A stretch of 64,000 nt of DNA from Skeletonema tropicum (lineage: Eukaryota > Bacillariophyta > Thalassiosirophyceae > Thalassiosirales > Thalassiosiraceae). The notes beneath the pieces are model-generated. The model saw only the letters and a list, made by a program, of their open reading frames with translations, was not told where the DNA came from and ran no database searches. The position numbers were made by a program, and so were the translations under genes. Each line of letters starts with the position of its first letter. The first letter of the stretch is position 1. Positions 54,540 through 64,000 of this stretch are shown piece after piece. The stretch is taken from NCBI GenBank assembly GCA_037178625.1, contig CM074131.1:2170001-2234000 (forward strand). Reading direction: 5' to 3'.

Positions 54540-55102
54540 CTGCTGAATGCTGCTACATGAGAGAATCTAATACTTATGAACGCAAGAGGTAGACACTGAT
54601 GGCTACTGGCTGCTACCTACTTCGATATTGGCGTAGACTGGCGGATATGAAAAGCAAGGCAAGGCCTGGTGGAAATGCATGTAAGTAGCATGCAACATGC
54701 AACAGTGCTGCAAGAGGGATGGATGAGATTTTGATCGAAGATTCATTTTCTTGACTTTGTGTGTCGCAGTGGTACCGACACCGGCACCACCACTACCGAA
54801 GCTTCCAGATGGAACTGAGATGACGATTTCGATTTCATGCCGTCAGCCGGCGCAAATCCGAAATCGAAAATATAGAATTCTGCACCATTGATGATCCATT
54901 TTCATTTGGCACAGCTCTGCAGCTGGTCGACAACAACTTATCACGCCAGCCGCTACAAAAGATATCATTTGCTCTCTCATAAAAAGAATTCTGCATGAGA
55001 TTGAAGATATATAGGCAAGGGTTCGTCATTACTTTTTCTGCCGCAATACTCGTGTGGCCAGACACCATTATTTGAAATTACACAGAACAATAAATAATCA
55101 TC
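54540..55102. other. Intergenic, divergent promoter region
   Basis: 563 bp between divergent genes. Contains gcatgtaagtagcatgcaacatgcaacagtgctgc-like direct gcatg/caaca repetition near 54675-54710. No gene supported. Confidence 0.35.
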
Positions 55103-58100
55103 ATGGTCTCACGACAGCCACGCAGACCTCTGTCGGCAGCCACAGCAGTAGTTGCTGCATCTGCGGTGTCATCTGTCATTGGAATCTCAGCAGCATTTTC
55201 TACACCTAAAACGGCCAATCAAATAATATCAGTCTCACCAACGAATTTAGCAGTGTCGGCCTCATCCACGACAACGACGTCATGTTCAGCAGATAAAACC
55301 CCACGAAAAAGAGGTCCACAGCACTTCTCATGCGGGAAATCATTTGCAGCCATGTCGGTAGACGAATTATTGCAAGTGGGTGAAAACAATTATGCAAGAC
55401 AGTATGATTCTTCACAGCCAGAGCAACAGCAACAACTTGTCGCATTTCGAAGTGGAGACGGGAGAACATCGCCATCACGTCGATACAACAAACAATTCAG
55501 CTCCTTGTCGGGAGGACGATATGGTGGACTTGGAGACAATACTGGCCATCCCAGAATGGAAAATGATTTTCAACTTTCCGTCTCACGCAGTAGCGAAAAT
55601 TTCTTGGGATTTCGAGTAGAAGACTTTGAACCATATGATCCACGCGAGCCCAGTAATAATAATAGTGATGAATCGGCAGATTACCATTTTCGTGTCGAAG
55701 GATTCGATAATTACCAAGGCGAAGTATCCGTGAAAAAAGATGGTCGGCCTGTAGTACGGACATTGGATCCTCGGAATAGCAGCCCCACGAAGAAGTATGT
55801 GGCAGCGTCCCTGTTGAAAAATGGAAGTACGACACGATTAGGACGAGAATTGACGTCACGGCGGAGCAGTAGCAGTAGCAGTCGCACAAATAATGTAGAT
55901 CGAAACAACATGGCCGACATTGAGGAGGAGAAGAGTGACGTCCCACCGTCTTTTCCATGGGTACCCACTGAATCTCAAATTAATTCACTGAAAGTAGTTC
56001 AATTACGTGCGGTGTGTGCCGAGCGAGGTCTGATTCGGACAGGAAGGAAGGCAGAATTACAACAACGCTTACTTCTCTGGGCGACTGTGGAAGGGACGGA
56101 AGCGTGTCAAAGATCGTTTGATGGGGTTGAAGGACTTGATTGAGACGAGTAAAAGTAACGGAGGGTCATCCTCTTCTTTAGAGAATTTGGAGTACGATGT
56201 GGATGCGCTGACGAATAAGCGTAAGGCACTGAGGAGAGAAACGCGACGAAGTGGAAGCAGTAGGTGGACGAGGTATTCTTGGGCTTGTGGATGAATCTTA
56301 CTTCTCAAATACAACGGCATCATCCATGGACACTCTCATTGATGAAGATGAGGACATCGACGAAGATGAAGACTTTGATGATGGTAGCTATCGTTGACGA
56401 AGCATCTATCTCTCAACTATCCAAAACCTTTAATGCTCCTGCCTCAACCTATTCCAACCGTGAAGTGCGAGAATTGTACATCGAAGCCAAAGCTCTCGAT
56501 CAAGAAGGAGACCGAGAAAAGAGCAAAGAAGTGCTGATGAAGCTGCGTGAGGCTACTCCCCACGACATGAGAGTGGTCAGACGGCTTGCTCGGATGGAAC
56601 AGGAGGATGGAAACATTTCCGCTGCGAGGGGATTACTACAACGTGCGTTAAGAGAGGAGCCTAGAAACGCACATTTGCTTACAAGGCTTGGGTCAATTGG
56701 AACGCCAGGCTGGGAATGATGCCACCGCAATGAATTATTTTCGTCAGGCGATCAAAGAAAACCCATCTTTTGCAAATCCTTACCATGCGCTCGGGACGTT
56801 AGAGCACACTCATGGTAATATCAAAGTGGCACTGGCAGTGATCAAGGATGGGTTGAGGAAGTGCCCCCAAAACCATCGATTGCATCACGCATTGGGTGAT
56901 GTTTACTTGGATGCCAACATGCTAGACTTTGCAGAGGAATCATACCTCGAAGGACTGCAACATGGGCCTGAATGGAGCAAAGCTTTCTTCTACACGTCAC
57001 TGTCATTTGTTTCGTATGCAAAGGGACAAGTGCAGGAGAGCCGAACTCTCCTTCGTCAATCACTTGACATTAATGGGGGGATGCACGCTCAAGGTGTGAT
57101 TGCCTTGGCTCAATTAGAGGAGAGCGAGGGCAACATCCATGCAGCGAGGGAGGTTTATAGAGATGCTGTGTCGAGATACGAAAAGAGAAGGCGCAAGCGT
57201 AGCTCATTCAGGCCGAATTCACCAGGTGAGGAAGATATGTTTGACTCTCAATCGCTGGTTGACGAGGATGGGAATCAGTACTCTAGGAGCTATTCTGGTG
57301 ATAAGTGGGTCAATGTCTTCAAGTCTTGGGCTCGCATGGAAGAAATTCATGGCACCTACGAGACTGCTCACATCGTCTTCAGTAAAGCTGCGCGACTATT
57401 TCCCAATAACATGAACTTGTTGATTCAATGGGCTGATCTTCAGGCCGATCATGGCGAAGACGAGAAGGGAAGGCTGCTGTACGAAGCTGCATGTCATCGT
57501 GCAGGCGATGGAAGTGCCAAACCATACCAAGCTCTTGCCGAGTTTGAAATGAAGCGGAGAAATTTTGTCAAGGCTCAATCAACACTATATAGTGGTGCTA
57601 AATGTGCTGCATCATCCAATGGCATTGCCGATGGAAAGAATGGTCTGGCGCGATTGTTCCACACCTGGGGAGTCTGCGAATACCACCTGGGCAATGAAAG
57701 TAAAGCCCAGCAACTATTGGAAGACGCCTTGCGAGTTACTGGACCCGGAGAAGCTGATTCTACGATGCGCTCTCTGATTTTGTACTCGATGGCAAGACTT
57801 GAGGTCTTGAGAGGTGAGCACATCCTTGCACAACATTGCATTGGTCTGAGCCTCAAGGAGAACTTGTTCCCCGGTGGCAACTCGCTGATTTGGAAGTTGT
57901 GGGCGGAAATTGCAGAGAAAATGGGGAATAAAGTCCTTGAGAAACGATGCAAGGAGCAAGCTCTGATTCGATGGGAAGAAGAGCGAGGTGGAACTGTGTC
58001 GGACCTTTCTCGACTGCTCGGAGCAAGGGGATCTGAATCATCAAGTCGATTACCAGAGAGGACTGGGTCAGTGATGAAAGACATGTTTCGCAAGACTCCC

Positions 58101-58182
58101 TGGTCCAGCAAAGTCTGCCATACAAGCGGCCGGATGGATCGGGTTTGGTACCAAGGTGCCGCCCTTTGGAAATTATAAATAG
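55103..58182 (+). CDS. Plastid-targeted SAP + HAT/TPR RNA-processing factor (Mbb1/HCF107-like), interrupted by frameshifts
   Basis: The N-terminus AVVAASAVSSVIGISAAFSTP is a signal peptide with a plastid SAAFSTP motif. A long disordered part is followed by a SAP domain (LKVVQLRAVCAERGLIRTGRKAELQQRL, split across ~28 residues) and about 12 TPR/HAT repeats (for example FRQAIKENPSFANPYHALG, HIVFSKAARLFPNNMNLLIQWA). This is the layout of chloroplast mRNA maturation factors for psbB/psbH. No single frame covers it. Homology-like sequence moves one frame at about 56093, 56259-56264, 56392-56396 and 56673-56682, each time as if one extra base were present. A fifth possible step at 58106-58114 leads to GWIGFGTKVPPFGNYK and TAG 58182; otherwise the stop is at 58178. 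Either a decaying gene or sequence errors. Confidence 0.75.
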
Positions 58183-58310
58183 AATAAAAAGACTTGTAAT
58201 TATTTAGAGAATAGGAAGAAGAAATTCGAATTACACCAAAGCAATCAGTCATCACTCGCTCCTACTTTTATGTTTATGAACAATTCACAGTTCTTTTCGT
58301 TGATTTGCTG

Positions 58311-58376
58311 TTTTAAGTTAAATTCATTAAAACGTCATATAATGATCTGACGAATCAAATAATCATCATACGACGC
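58311..58376. repeat. Direct repeat, left copy (cyclophilin 3' end)
   Basis: ttttaagttaaattcatta, acgtcatataatgat and tcatcatac-gacgcc match 61491-61559 in order with small gaps. The right copy carries the last codons (GVV stop) of the cyclophilin gene on the minus strand, and the left copy preserves them. Confidence 0.85.
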
Positions 58377-58679
58377 CTGTAGAGAAGTTAGTCGACCACA
58401 GTAAGTCGATCAAGTACTTTATCTCATCCACGAAGAAGTCATTGAGGAAACTCAACATAAGGCAGGGTCAAGGAGATCATTGAACGCCAACTTGTGGAGC
58501 GGGAGGAGCGTGGTATCACCATGACAGATCATTCAATAAAATGCGCTCCACGACCTCAATATCTTCGGTGTAGTAGGCTCGGCTGCACATCTCTGCGAAC
58601 AGATCACTTCTAGGCGACAATAGTTGATCTCGGTGGCAACATACAATGCCGAGTTGTGCGACGTTGAGAAGCTGAAGCT

Positions 58680-58796
58680 TACTATGTTTCAAGAGCACAT
58701 CGGATACAGTGACATCGGCAGAGTTGAAGATACTTGTGCATGCTGTGGAGGTGAAGAGGAATCAATTAACCATCTCAATCTCAACCACAGATGACA
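58680..58796 (+). other. Possible retroelement zinc-knuckle remnant
   Basis: One frame reads EKLKLTMFQEHIGY, then DTCACCGGEEESINHLNLN and a stop. The C-x-C-C-G...E...HL order is like the zinc-binding domain after reverse transcriptase in non-LTR elements. Very short; weak. Confidence 0.2.
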
Positions 58797-59117
58797 GTGG
58801 TCGACAAAGTGGTAGCACCAGTTGACCAACCTCTATGAAACACCGCCTTTGCGCACTTCTTTCAGCCATAGTACGTCTTCTAGAATCGTTTACAACACTC
58901 CATGATCTGGTGGGACGCTCTCATAAAAGGTCTTAATTGATCCGTGTCAAGAAGTAGAAATTGAATCTCATTTCATCTCGCTCAAGACCTCCGCATCGGC
59001 ATCCGAACATGCCGGACTTATCCATCACCCCCTGCTCCCACCGAAGATTTCCGCAGCCGCTGATCTGTTAATAATCTTTACGCCATCCCTCCTGCATGAG
59101 AAGGTGGTGACCTACTG

Positions 59118-59148
<31 letters not shown>
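59118..59148. repeat. CT microsatellite
   Basis: About 15 uninterrupted CT dinucleotides. Confidence 0.95.
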
Positions 59149-60087
59149 AAGACGAGGATTTCAGCCACGGCCACTGCGTTTCTGGATAGCCTCTTTACTC
59201 TCGGCTGCAGTGCTATTATTCAATTGTGGAATGATTGTGATAGTAGGCCGATGCTTGCAATCCTCGTGTGCAATGTGCCCGCCTTGGTAGAGCCCTCTAT
59301 CTATCTTCGATCTTGCTCTTACACTGAATTGAAAGAGCGCAAAGGTCGTATGCTATCTAAAAAGGAAGTAGTGGATTTTAGTTTGTTGCGTGTTTGACTT
59401 ATTCTTTCACTCAGGTATTAGATCCGGCGTTCCACTCAGAGCAATTCAGTCCAGTCATTGCAGCAATAGAGTCTGTCCACTCAACTGGTTGCAGTTCTCT
59501 CCACAGCCAGTCGCATGAGCACACCACTCCCAAATTAGAATAGTAAGCCAGCCTTCATTAACAAATATTCGTCAGGTTATCTAGCCTCTGCACCAAGGCA
59601 GTGTGGGGTACCCTTCTAATTCTGAGGATATCATCCCCAATCCCCAAATAATAATTACCACCACGCCCACATGCTCGGCCAGTGTGTTAACTTGTATGAG
59701 TAGGAAAATTTAGCAATAATTCGCACCCCCGAATCAAGAATCAGTTGATAGTAGCGTGTCGATGATTATCGAGTCGAGGAAGAGGAGCAGAAGACGAATG
59801 ACCATCGAAAATAGAAGCGATAGCACGATATTCGGCCGTGCCGCAGCCGTTCGCTGCCAATTGCTGGCAAACGAATGAAACCAAACGCACACCGCACCCC
59901 GAATGTATCACGAGGTGTTAGAGAAGGGAGAGAGGTGGATATAGTTCGTGGTTGTTATTGTTAATGGTGTCTACTAACTACTAAGCCTCTTGACCGCCAT
60001 GGATTTGCTGGTACATAACAATATTTGGATATTGATTAGTCGTGATGAAGCGTGACCGTCTATCTGCGCGATGATAAGTAATGACAG

Positions 60088-60306
60088 GGCGTGACTGAGT
60101 GTGACTGAGTGTGACTTTGAGTGTGACTGAGTGTGAATTTGAGTGTGACTCAGTGTGACTTTCACGCGTGACTGAGAGTGACTCGTGAAGTCTCGCGATG
60201 CTCGACGAGCGTGACTGAGTGTGACATTGAGTGTGACATTGAGTGTGACTGAGTGTGACATTGAGTGTGACTATGAGTGTGACTATGAGTGTGACTTTCA
60301 CGCGTG
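60088..60306. repeat. Short tandem array of GAGTGTGACT / TTGAGTGTGACT units
   Basis: Roughly 15 units of 10 or 12 bp (gagtgtgact with an optional at/tt/ca insert), in two blocks, each ending in tttcacgcgtga (near 60160 and 60296). The antisense reading gives an SHTQSHTQ-type run, which I do not take as a gene. Confidence 0.9.
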
Positions 60307-61490
60307 ATCAGTATTATTGAAGTGCGAAGGTTGAGCTCCGCCGACGCCGGTTGCATCGCCAGAACGATAAGCGTCCCACCACCATGACATGTACCAATGG
60401 CTCTCTCTATGGTATACTGCAACGAATCGCTGGATGAACCATTGGCCAATACCAACTGAAAAAGGAGAGCGGAAGGCATACTTTCGAAATTCATAGAGGG
60501 AGGTGCCAATGTCGGCGTGGAAATGTAATATGACGCTCCAACCTCCTCACCTCCCAAACTGAAGAACTACAAGTATTTTATCGAAGGAAATCTTACTCTG
60601 GTTCTCCTCCTCTGTCGGGACCCCTTTTCTCTCTGCCTTGTGCAGAGCAAGAAGGGGTGGGCAAGGATATCCCCGGATTGGTAAATAATTGTGGCGACCA
60701 TTGCAGTCATCTCCCAATGGCCGTTTACCTTCGGTACCCCCACAGATCCATTATCACATCATGTCTATGCCCATGACGTTCCTTTAGAAACTAGACAGGA
60801 CGCTTAATGATATGTTTATGACGGATGTGCTAGGAGACGGGATGTACGCTTTCTTCATCGAACCACTAACTCGATGAACCGTCTCTCTTATCATCTTCTG
60901 ATTCGACGTGTTGAGAGGATGGGCACGCCTTGTGCAGGTATTGGTGTCTAACACAACGTTCCATGTTGTTGTGAGTTGTGAGTGTAGGACTCTTTATTTC
61001 TGGAGTAATAGGCTATGTTACGCGGATGATGATGATGAGTTGAGGGGGCGAGACTTAGCCCTTGATCATCCGTGCAACGATGATGTGTTGATAGTCTGAG
61101 ACATTCTATCTCTTGGACATCTAAAATTGAATGGGAACTGCATTAGAGACTTAGGCAACGGGGCAACAAAGATAAATACAGATATGCCTTTGGTACAGAA
61201 GGGGTAGGAAGAAGTAGATCGTTTCTATCGCGGTGGAATCGGTAGTGATGACGAATAGTTGGTTTGACGACAGCCGGCTATTATTTGAGGATATTGTTCG
61301 AGCCAGGATGAGCAATGCGTCCCCCTGGTCACGAATCCTCCTCAGGTGGAGACTCTCGTCTTGCTACCGAGACAGCCAATTATTAATCCAGATTGGTTCC
61401 TCCATGCTGTCCCCAAGAGCCCTTTCCCTCCTCTGCACGTCCTACACGCTGCATGGGGGATAATTCATTTGCCATTTTAAGTTAAATTCG

Positions 61491-61559
61491 TTCTAAGTTA
61501 AATTCATTACAACGTCATATAATGATATGATCTGAAGAATCAAATCATCATACAACGCC
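61491..61559. repeat. Direct repeat, right copy (cyclophilin 3' end)
   Basis: Partner of 58311-58376. It also holds a small internal duplication of taagttaaattc (61477 and 61494). Confidence 0.85.
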
Positions 61560-62295
61560 GCAACCAACAACCTTCACATCCACAGTAGGCCTCCCCCTCT
61601 TGGTAAAAATCGAAGTTGCAATATCATTCACAACATCCATCCCCTCCTTCACTCTACCAAACGCAACAAATCGTCCATCCAACTGAGGTGCCTCGGTGGT
61701 AGTTATTAAAAATCTCGAATCATTCCTGTGCACCCCTGGACTCATCATGGACACAATCCCCGGTCCAGTATGCGACACTAAAAATCCCTCATCTTCAAAA
61801 GCAAAGGGGGAATCTGCCGTTCCGACACTTGGATGGCATCGTCCACCCGTACCGTCATTGGATACTACATCTCCCAAGCATAAACCGACAGTCTTTTCAA
61901 TTTTGTAAAGCTTTGTAGGACTCGTATCCATGTTCTTTTTCCTGACAGAGCAATCTAAAATTTTCCACTGTTTTGGGTAATGCCGCGGCTGCTAGTTCAA
62001 TTACCACACGTCGTGCCTCCTCTCCACCGACAGATATATCCAAATAAGCTTCATTACTATTATCTACACCCTCCTTGTTGTTCATTGCAAAGACCTCATC
62101 GTTCAACTGATTCAATTCTTCATTGTTGCGATAATGCCAGCGTCCCTGCAGATGCCTCCCTCCCAGGCCCGCCCGGTATTTTTGAAGCCATCCGTGTCCT
62201 CGTGCGCCGCATGTACCGGTGGCCATGCATCGCGAGGGTATTGTGGAGATGGATAGTAATTTGGGGGCGCTGCTTCGTAGGAGGTTGTTCATCAT
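61548..62295 (-). CDS. Cyclophilin-type peptidyl-prolyl isomerase, divergent; one frame break
   Basis: ATG 62295 opens a basic, Ser-rich leader (MMNNLLRSSAPKLLSISTIPSRC) that suggests mitochondrial import. The cyclophilin fold follows: YLDISVGGEEARRVVIELAA, LPKTVENFRLLCQEKEHGYES, then in the next frame TKLYKIEKTVGLCLGDVVSNDGTGG, FEDEGF, SHTGPGIVSMMSPG, SRFLITT, LDGRFVAFGRVKEGMDVV. The frame changes at about 61917-61923 (one extra base). Read with human cyclophilin A numbering, Arg55 is Lys, Phe60 is Val, Gln63 is Cys, Trp121 is Gln and His126 is Phe, so isomerase activity is doubtful. Alternative: a structural cyclophilin-like protein. It diverges from Tic22 across 303 bp. Confidence 0.75.
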
Positions 62296-62598
62296 GGTCA
62301 AGCTCTCTATTTTGATGGATTTTGGGAAGGGGGAAGGGCGAAGGGCGGCGGATGATGATGAGAGAGACACGTGTCTCACACAACACATGAATGTGCTTTT
62401 TCTTTCCACGTGGAATGTTTTTGGCCAAGCAACAAGCAAGCAACTAAGAGCGAAGAGGAAAAGAACCGCAAGCTTGAAGAAGTGGAGGAAAAGAACAATT
62501 GCATGCCTAAACAATAGCTATATAAACAATGCCCAGTAACGGCGGCTGGCATTATCAATTGGAGGCAAAAGACAAAAGACTATACTGCACAAAATAAA
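62296..62598. other. Intergenic, divergent promoter region
   Basis: 303 bp shared by the cyclophilin and Tic22 genes. A tatataaacaa sequence at about 62518-62528 could be the TATA element for Tic22 (about 75 bp before its ATG). Confidence 0.4.
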
Positions 62599-63663
62599 AT
62601 GTTACGTGTTATTCTGCTTATCTGCATTCTCCTCGTCTCATCAGTCGTAGGCAGCTCATCCTCACAACTCTCTGCTTCCATAAGTTCTTCTTCACAAACT
62701 GCATTATTTGGAGTTCGTGGCGGTGCCTTCTTTGGCTTCGGAAGAAAGCAATCGCATAGTGGCGATGGTGACGATGATGACAACAATGATAACAACAACA
62801 ACAGCCCCAAGCGCTTCCCACCAATGTCACAACAAGAGATTGAAGAAAAGCTCAACATACCCGTATTCGGATTGACCGATGCCAATGGGAACGGTGTTAT
62901 TCTCAGTGATAATGGAAACAACATCTTTCACTTCTTTTTTTCAAAACACATGGCTGATGCGGCCTTGAGAGCGGTGACAGCCGCTAATGCAGAGGCACCA
63001 GAGCTTCGTGTGAGTGCGTTTCATCTGGGGAAGTGTTACTTCAAGTTGATTCAAGGACAGAGAATGTTTGAGTTACGAAAGTATGGGAAGAATAAGGGCG
63101 ATGACACAACAAGCACCAGCACAAAGCCGGTTGAATTTCGACTTGTTCCTAATAGCAAAGACTTAATGGGGGCTAGAATACTGACTGGATTGAAACCTGG
63201 TGATGTTGATGAACTAAAAGAAGCCATTGAAGCTCCTGACGCTCCAAAGGCAGTTTCGATAATACAATCTGCTGCCAACGAGGCTAGCGGCTTTACAAAT
63301 GCGTTCAATGAAATACCATGCTTTGCAATTTCTCAAATGAGAGTAAGAAGGAAGAATGAGGCAGGCGAACCCATCGGAGAACCGATGCTCCCGTTCCATC
63401 TGAGCACGAAAACAATGTCCGACACTTGGAATGAGTTCACAACCCATGCTCCACAGTTTGAAGATGCCGAAGCAACGTTGCAATTGGTGGAGTTACATAA
63501 AATGATTGAGATGATGCAGAACCCATCTGATTTTGATTTCCGCAACATTGTCTTTATTGTGCCTTCGTATGACCAAGATTTACCCAACAATAATGAAGAC
63601 ACGGATGATAGTGACAGCGACGATGATACAGGTGGCGGTGACAACGGAATGACAAGCGGATAG
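62599..63663 (+). CDS. Tic22-like plastid protein-import component
   Basis: Soluble chaperone-like protein of the space between plastid envelopes that passes precursors from TOC to TIC. 354 aa, single exon. A signal peptide (MLRVILLICILLVSSVVG) leads into a Ser-rich stretch with ALFGVRGG, then an Asp/Asn-rich linker. The Tic22 domain starts at EEKLNIPVFGLTDANGNG, and continues with FHFFFSKHMADAALRAV, LRVSAFHLGKCY, VEFRLVPNSKD, IPCFAISQM, MLPFHLSTKTMSDTW and RNIVFIVPS: the tandem 'IPVF...P.F' repeats of the family. The leader predicts the bipartite route of complex plastids. Acidic tail (DTDDSDSDDD). No break. Confidence 0.87.
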   Translation: MLRVILLICILLVSSVVGSSSSQLSASISSSSQTALFGVRGGAFFGFGRKQSHSGDGDDDDNNDNNNNSPKRFPPMSQQEIEEKLNIPVFGLTDANGNGVILSDNGNNIFHFFFSKHMADAALRAVTAANAEAPELRVSAFHLGKCYFKLIQGQRMFELRKYGKNKGDDTTSTSTKPVEFRLVPNSKDLMGARILTGLKPGDVDELKEAIEAPDAPKAVSIIQSAANEASGFTNAFNEIPCFAISQMRVRRKNEAGEPIGEPMLPFHLSTKTMSDTWNEFTTHAPQFEDAEATLQLVELHKMIEMMQNPSDFDFRNIVFIVPSYDQDLPNNNEDTDDSDSDDDTGGGDNGMTSG

Positions 63664-63835
63664 TGGAAGAAGTTACAATGAATGTGAAATAGAGCCATAC
63701 GTGTCAATGGAAGTATTTGCCGATGCACCTGGATATAATTCACTAGTACAAATTTAAGCTACTTAACAAGCACTGATAAAACGTTTGTTCTGCACATTTG
63801 GCCGTTTATGTACACGCACCATCGCATCTTTCAAC

Positions 63836-64000
63836 TCAAGCGTAGCTCCCAATTTCAGTTATCAAACGCATTATTTCAATGCATTGTGCAGTGCTAAATG
63901 AAGGTGATTCCGTCAAGCCTTCCCGAAAACACCGATTGACTTCCGCAGCTTCATACGCAAGACCCTGACTGTTACAAAAGTTAAATCCTGGTGTAGATCC
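63836..64000 (-). CDS. Gfo/Idh/MocA-type oxidoreductase, C-terminal end only
   Basis: 54 codons open from the right edge to TGA 63836-63838. The sequence GLAYEAAEVNRCFREGLTES matches the end of dimeric dihydrodiol dehydrogenases (NAD(P)-dependent sugar or diol oxidoreductases), where YEA-x2-V-x2-C-x2-GL-x-ES precedes a last helix; that helix is here IEIMRLITEIG. The N-terminal Rossmann domain lies outside the window. Too short to name the substrate. Confidence 0.7.
   Translation of the reverse strand, partial: GSTPGFNFCNSQGLAYEAAEVNRCFREGLTESPSFSTAQCIEIMRLITEIGSYA

Larger units (their letters stand above)
58183..61547. other. 3.3-kb gene-free island
   Basis: No supported gene. Contains the left copy of a ~66-bp direct repeat (58311-58376), a possible retroelement remnant (58680-58796), a CT microsatellite (59118-59148) and a GTGTGACTGA-type array (60088-60306). 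ORFs in 59104-59397, 60908-61099 and 61233-61463 are short and without protein character. Confidence 0.5.

Noticed and set aside
56090..56690. Programmed +1 frameshifting (Euplotes-like)
   Set aside because: Shift sites share no slippery codon and do not lie at stops; same-sign one-base errors or decay explain them better.
59974..60301. SHTQ-repeat ORFs on the minus strand
   Set aside because: Produced by the short tandem repeat in two frames at once; no start context or other domain.

Overview
The window reads as nuclear DNA of a centric diatom, most likely Thalassiosirales (Thalassiosira, Cyclotella or Skeletonema). The reasons are: a front-end fatty-acid desaturase that matches my memory of the Thalassiosira delta-6 enzyme closely but not exactly; proteins with a signal peptide followed by an AFAP-type plastid-targeting motif; single short GT-AG introns (mostly 78-290 bp); secretory proteins with RXL processing motifs; and a peroxisomal (SKL) malate synthase. 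No organellar, bacterial or viral segment was recognised, and no tRNA or rRNA was seen. Both ends cut genes: MCM4 on the left and a Gfo/Idh/MocA oxidoreductase on the right.

Layout. 0-26 kb is dense housekeeping: MCM4, an unknown protein, a DinB-like protein, malate synthase, a membrane-anchored coiled-coil protein, Derlin, serine racemase/threonine dehydratase, an EIPR1-type WD40 protein, a FABP-like protein, acetylpolyamine amidohydrolase, CCT-theta, a very large glycosyltransferase-like/leishmanolysin-like membrane protein (two long ORFs joined by one intron), and a HAT-repeat protein. 26-36 kb holds an LRR protein, small unknowns and a ubiquitin neighbourhood: an E2-like-fold protein, a BIRC6-type E2 of four exons with SUMO-interacting motifs, and the E4 ligase UFD2. 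37-43 kb holds an SR/RRM protein, the delta-6 desaturase, a tiny duplicated-motif protein, a cryptochrome/photolyase and a tiny plastid protein.

44-53 kb is the most unusual part. Two paralogous signal-peptide/RXL/acidic/TM proteins sit head to head, about 6 kb apart. Between them lies a 23-copy, 184-bp satellite with higher-order organisation (553-bp trimers and 920-bp pentamers). 53-64 kb holds a secreted unknown, a plastid SAP/TPR RNA-factor gene broken by at least four one-base insertions, a 3.1-kb gene-free island flanked by direct repeats, a cyclophilin with one similar break and altered active-site residues, and a Tic22 gene.

Shared themes are protein quality control (Derlin with a p97-binding box, UFD2, BIRC6-type E2, CCT8), peroxisome and plastid metabolism (malate synthase, desaturase, Tic22, plastid RNA factor) and secretory surface or biosilica-type membrane proteins. 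Exon borders were inferred by eye from GT-AG sites and frame continuity. Family names come from remembered motifs, not from searches.
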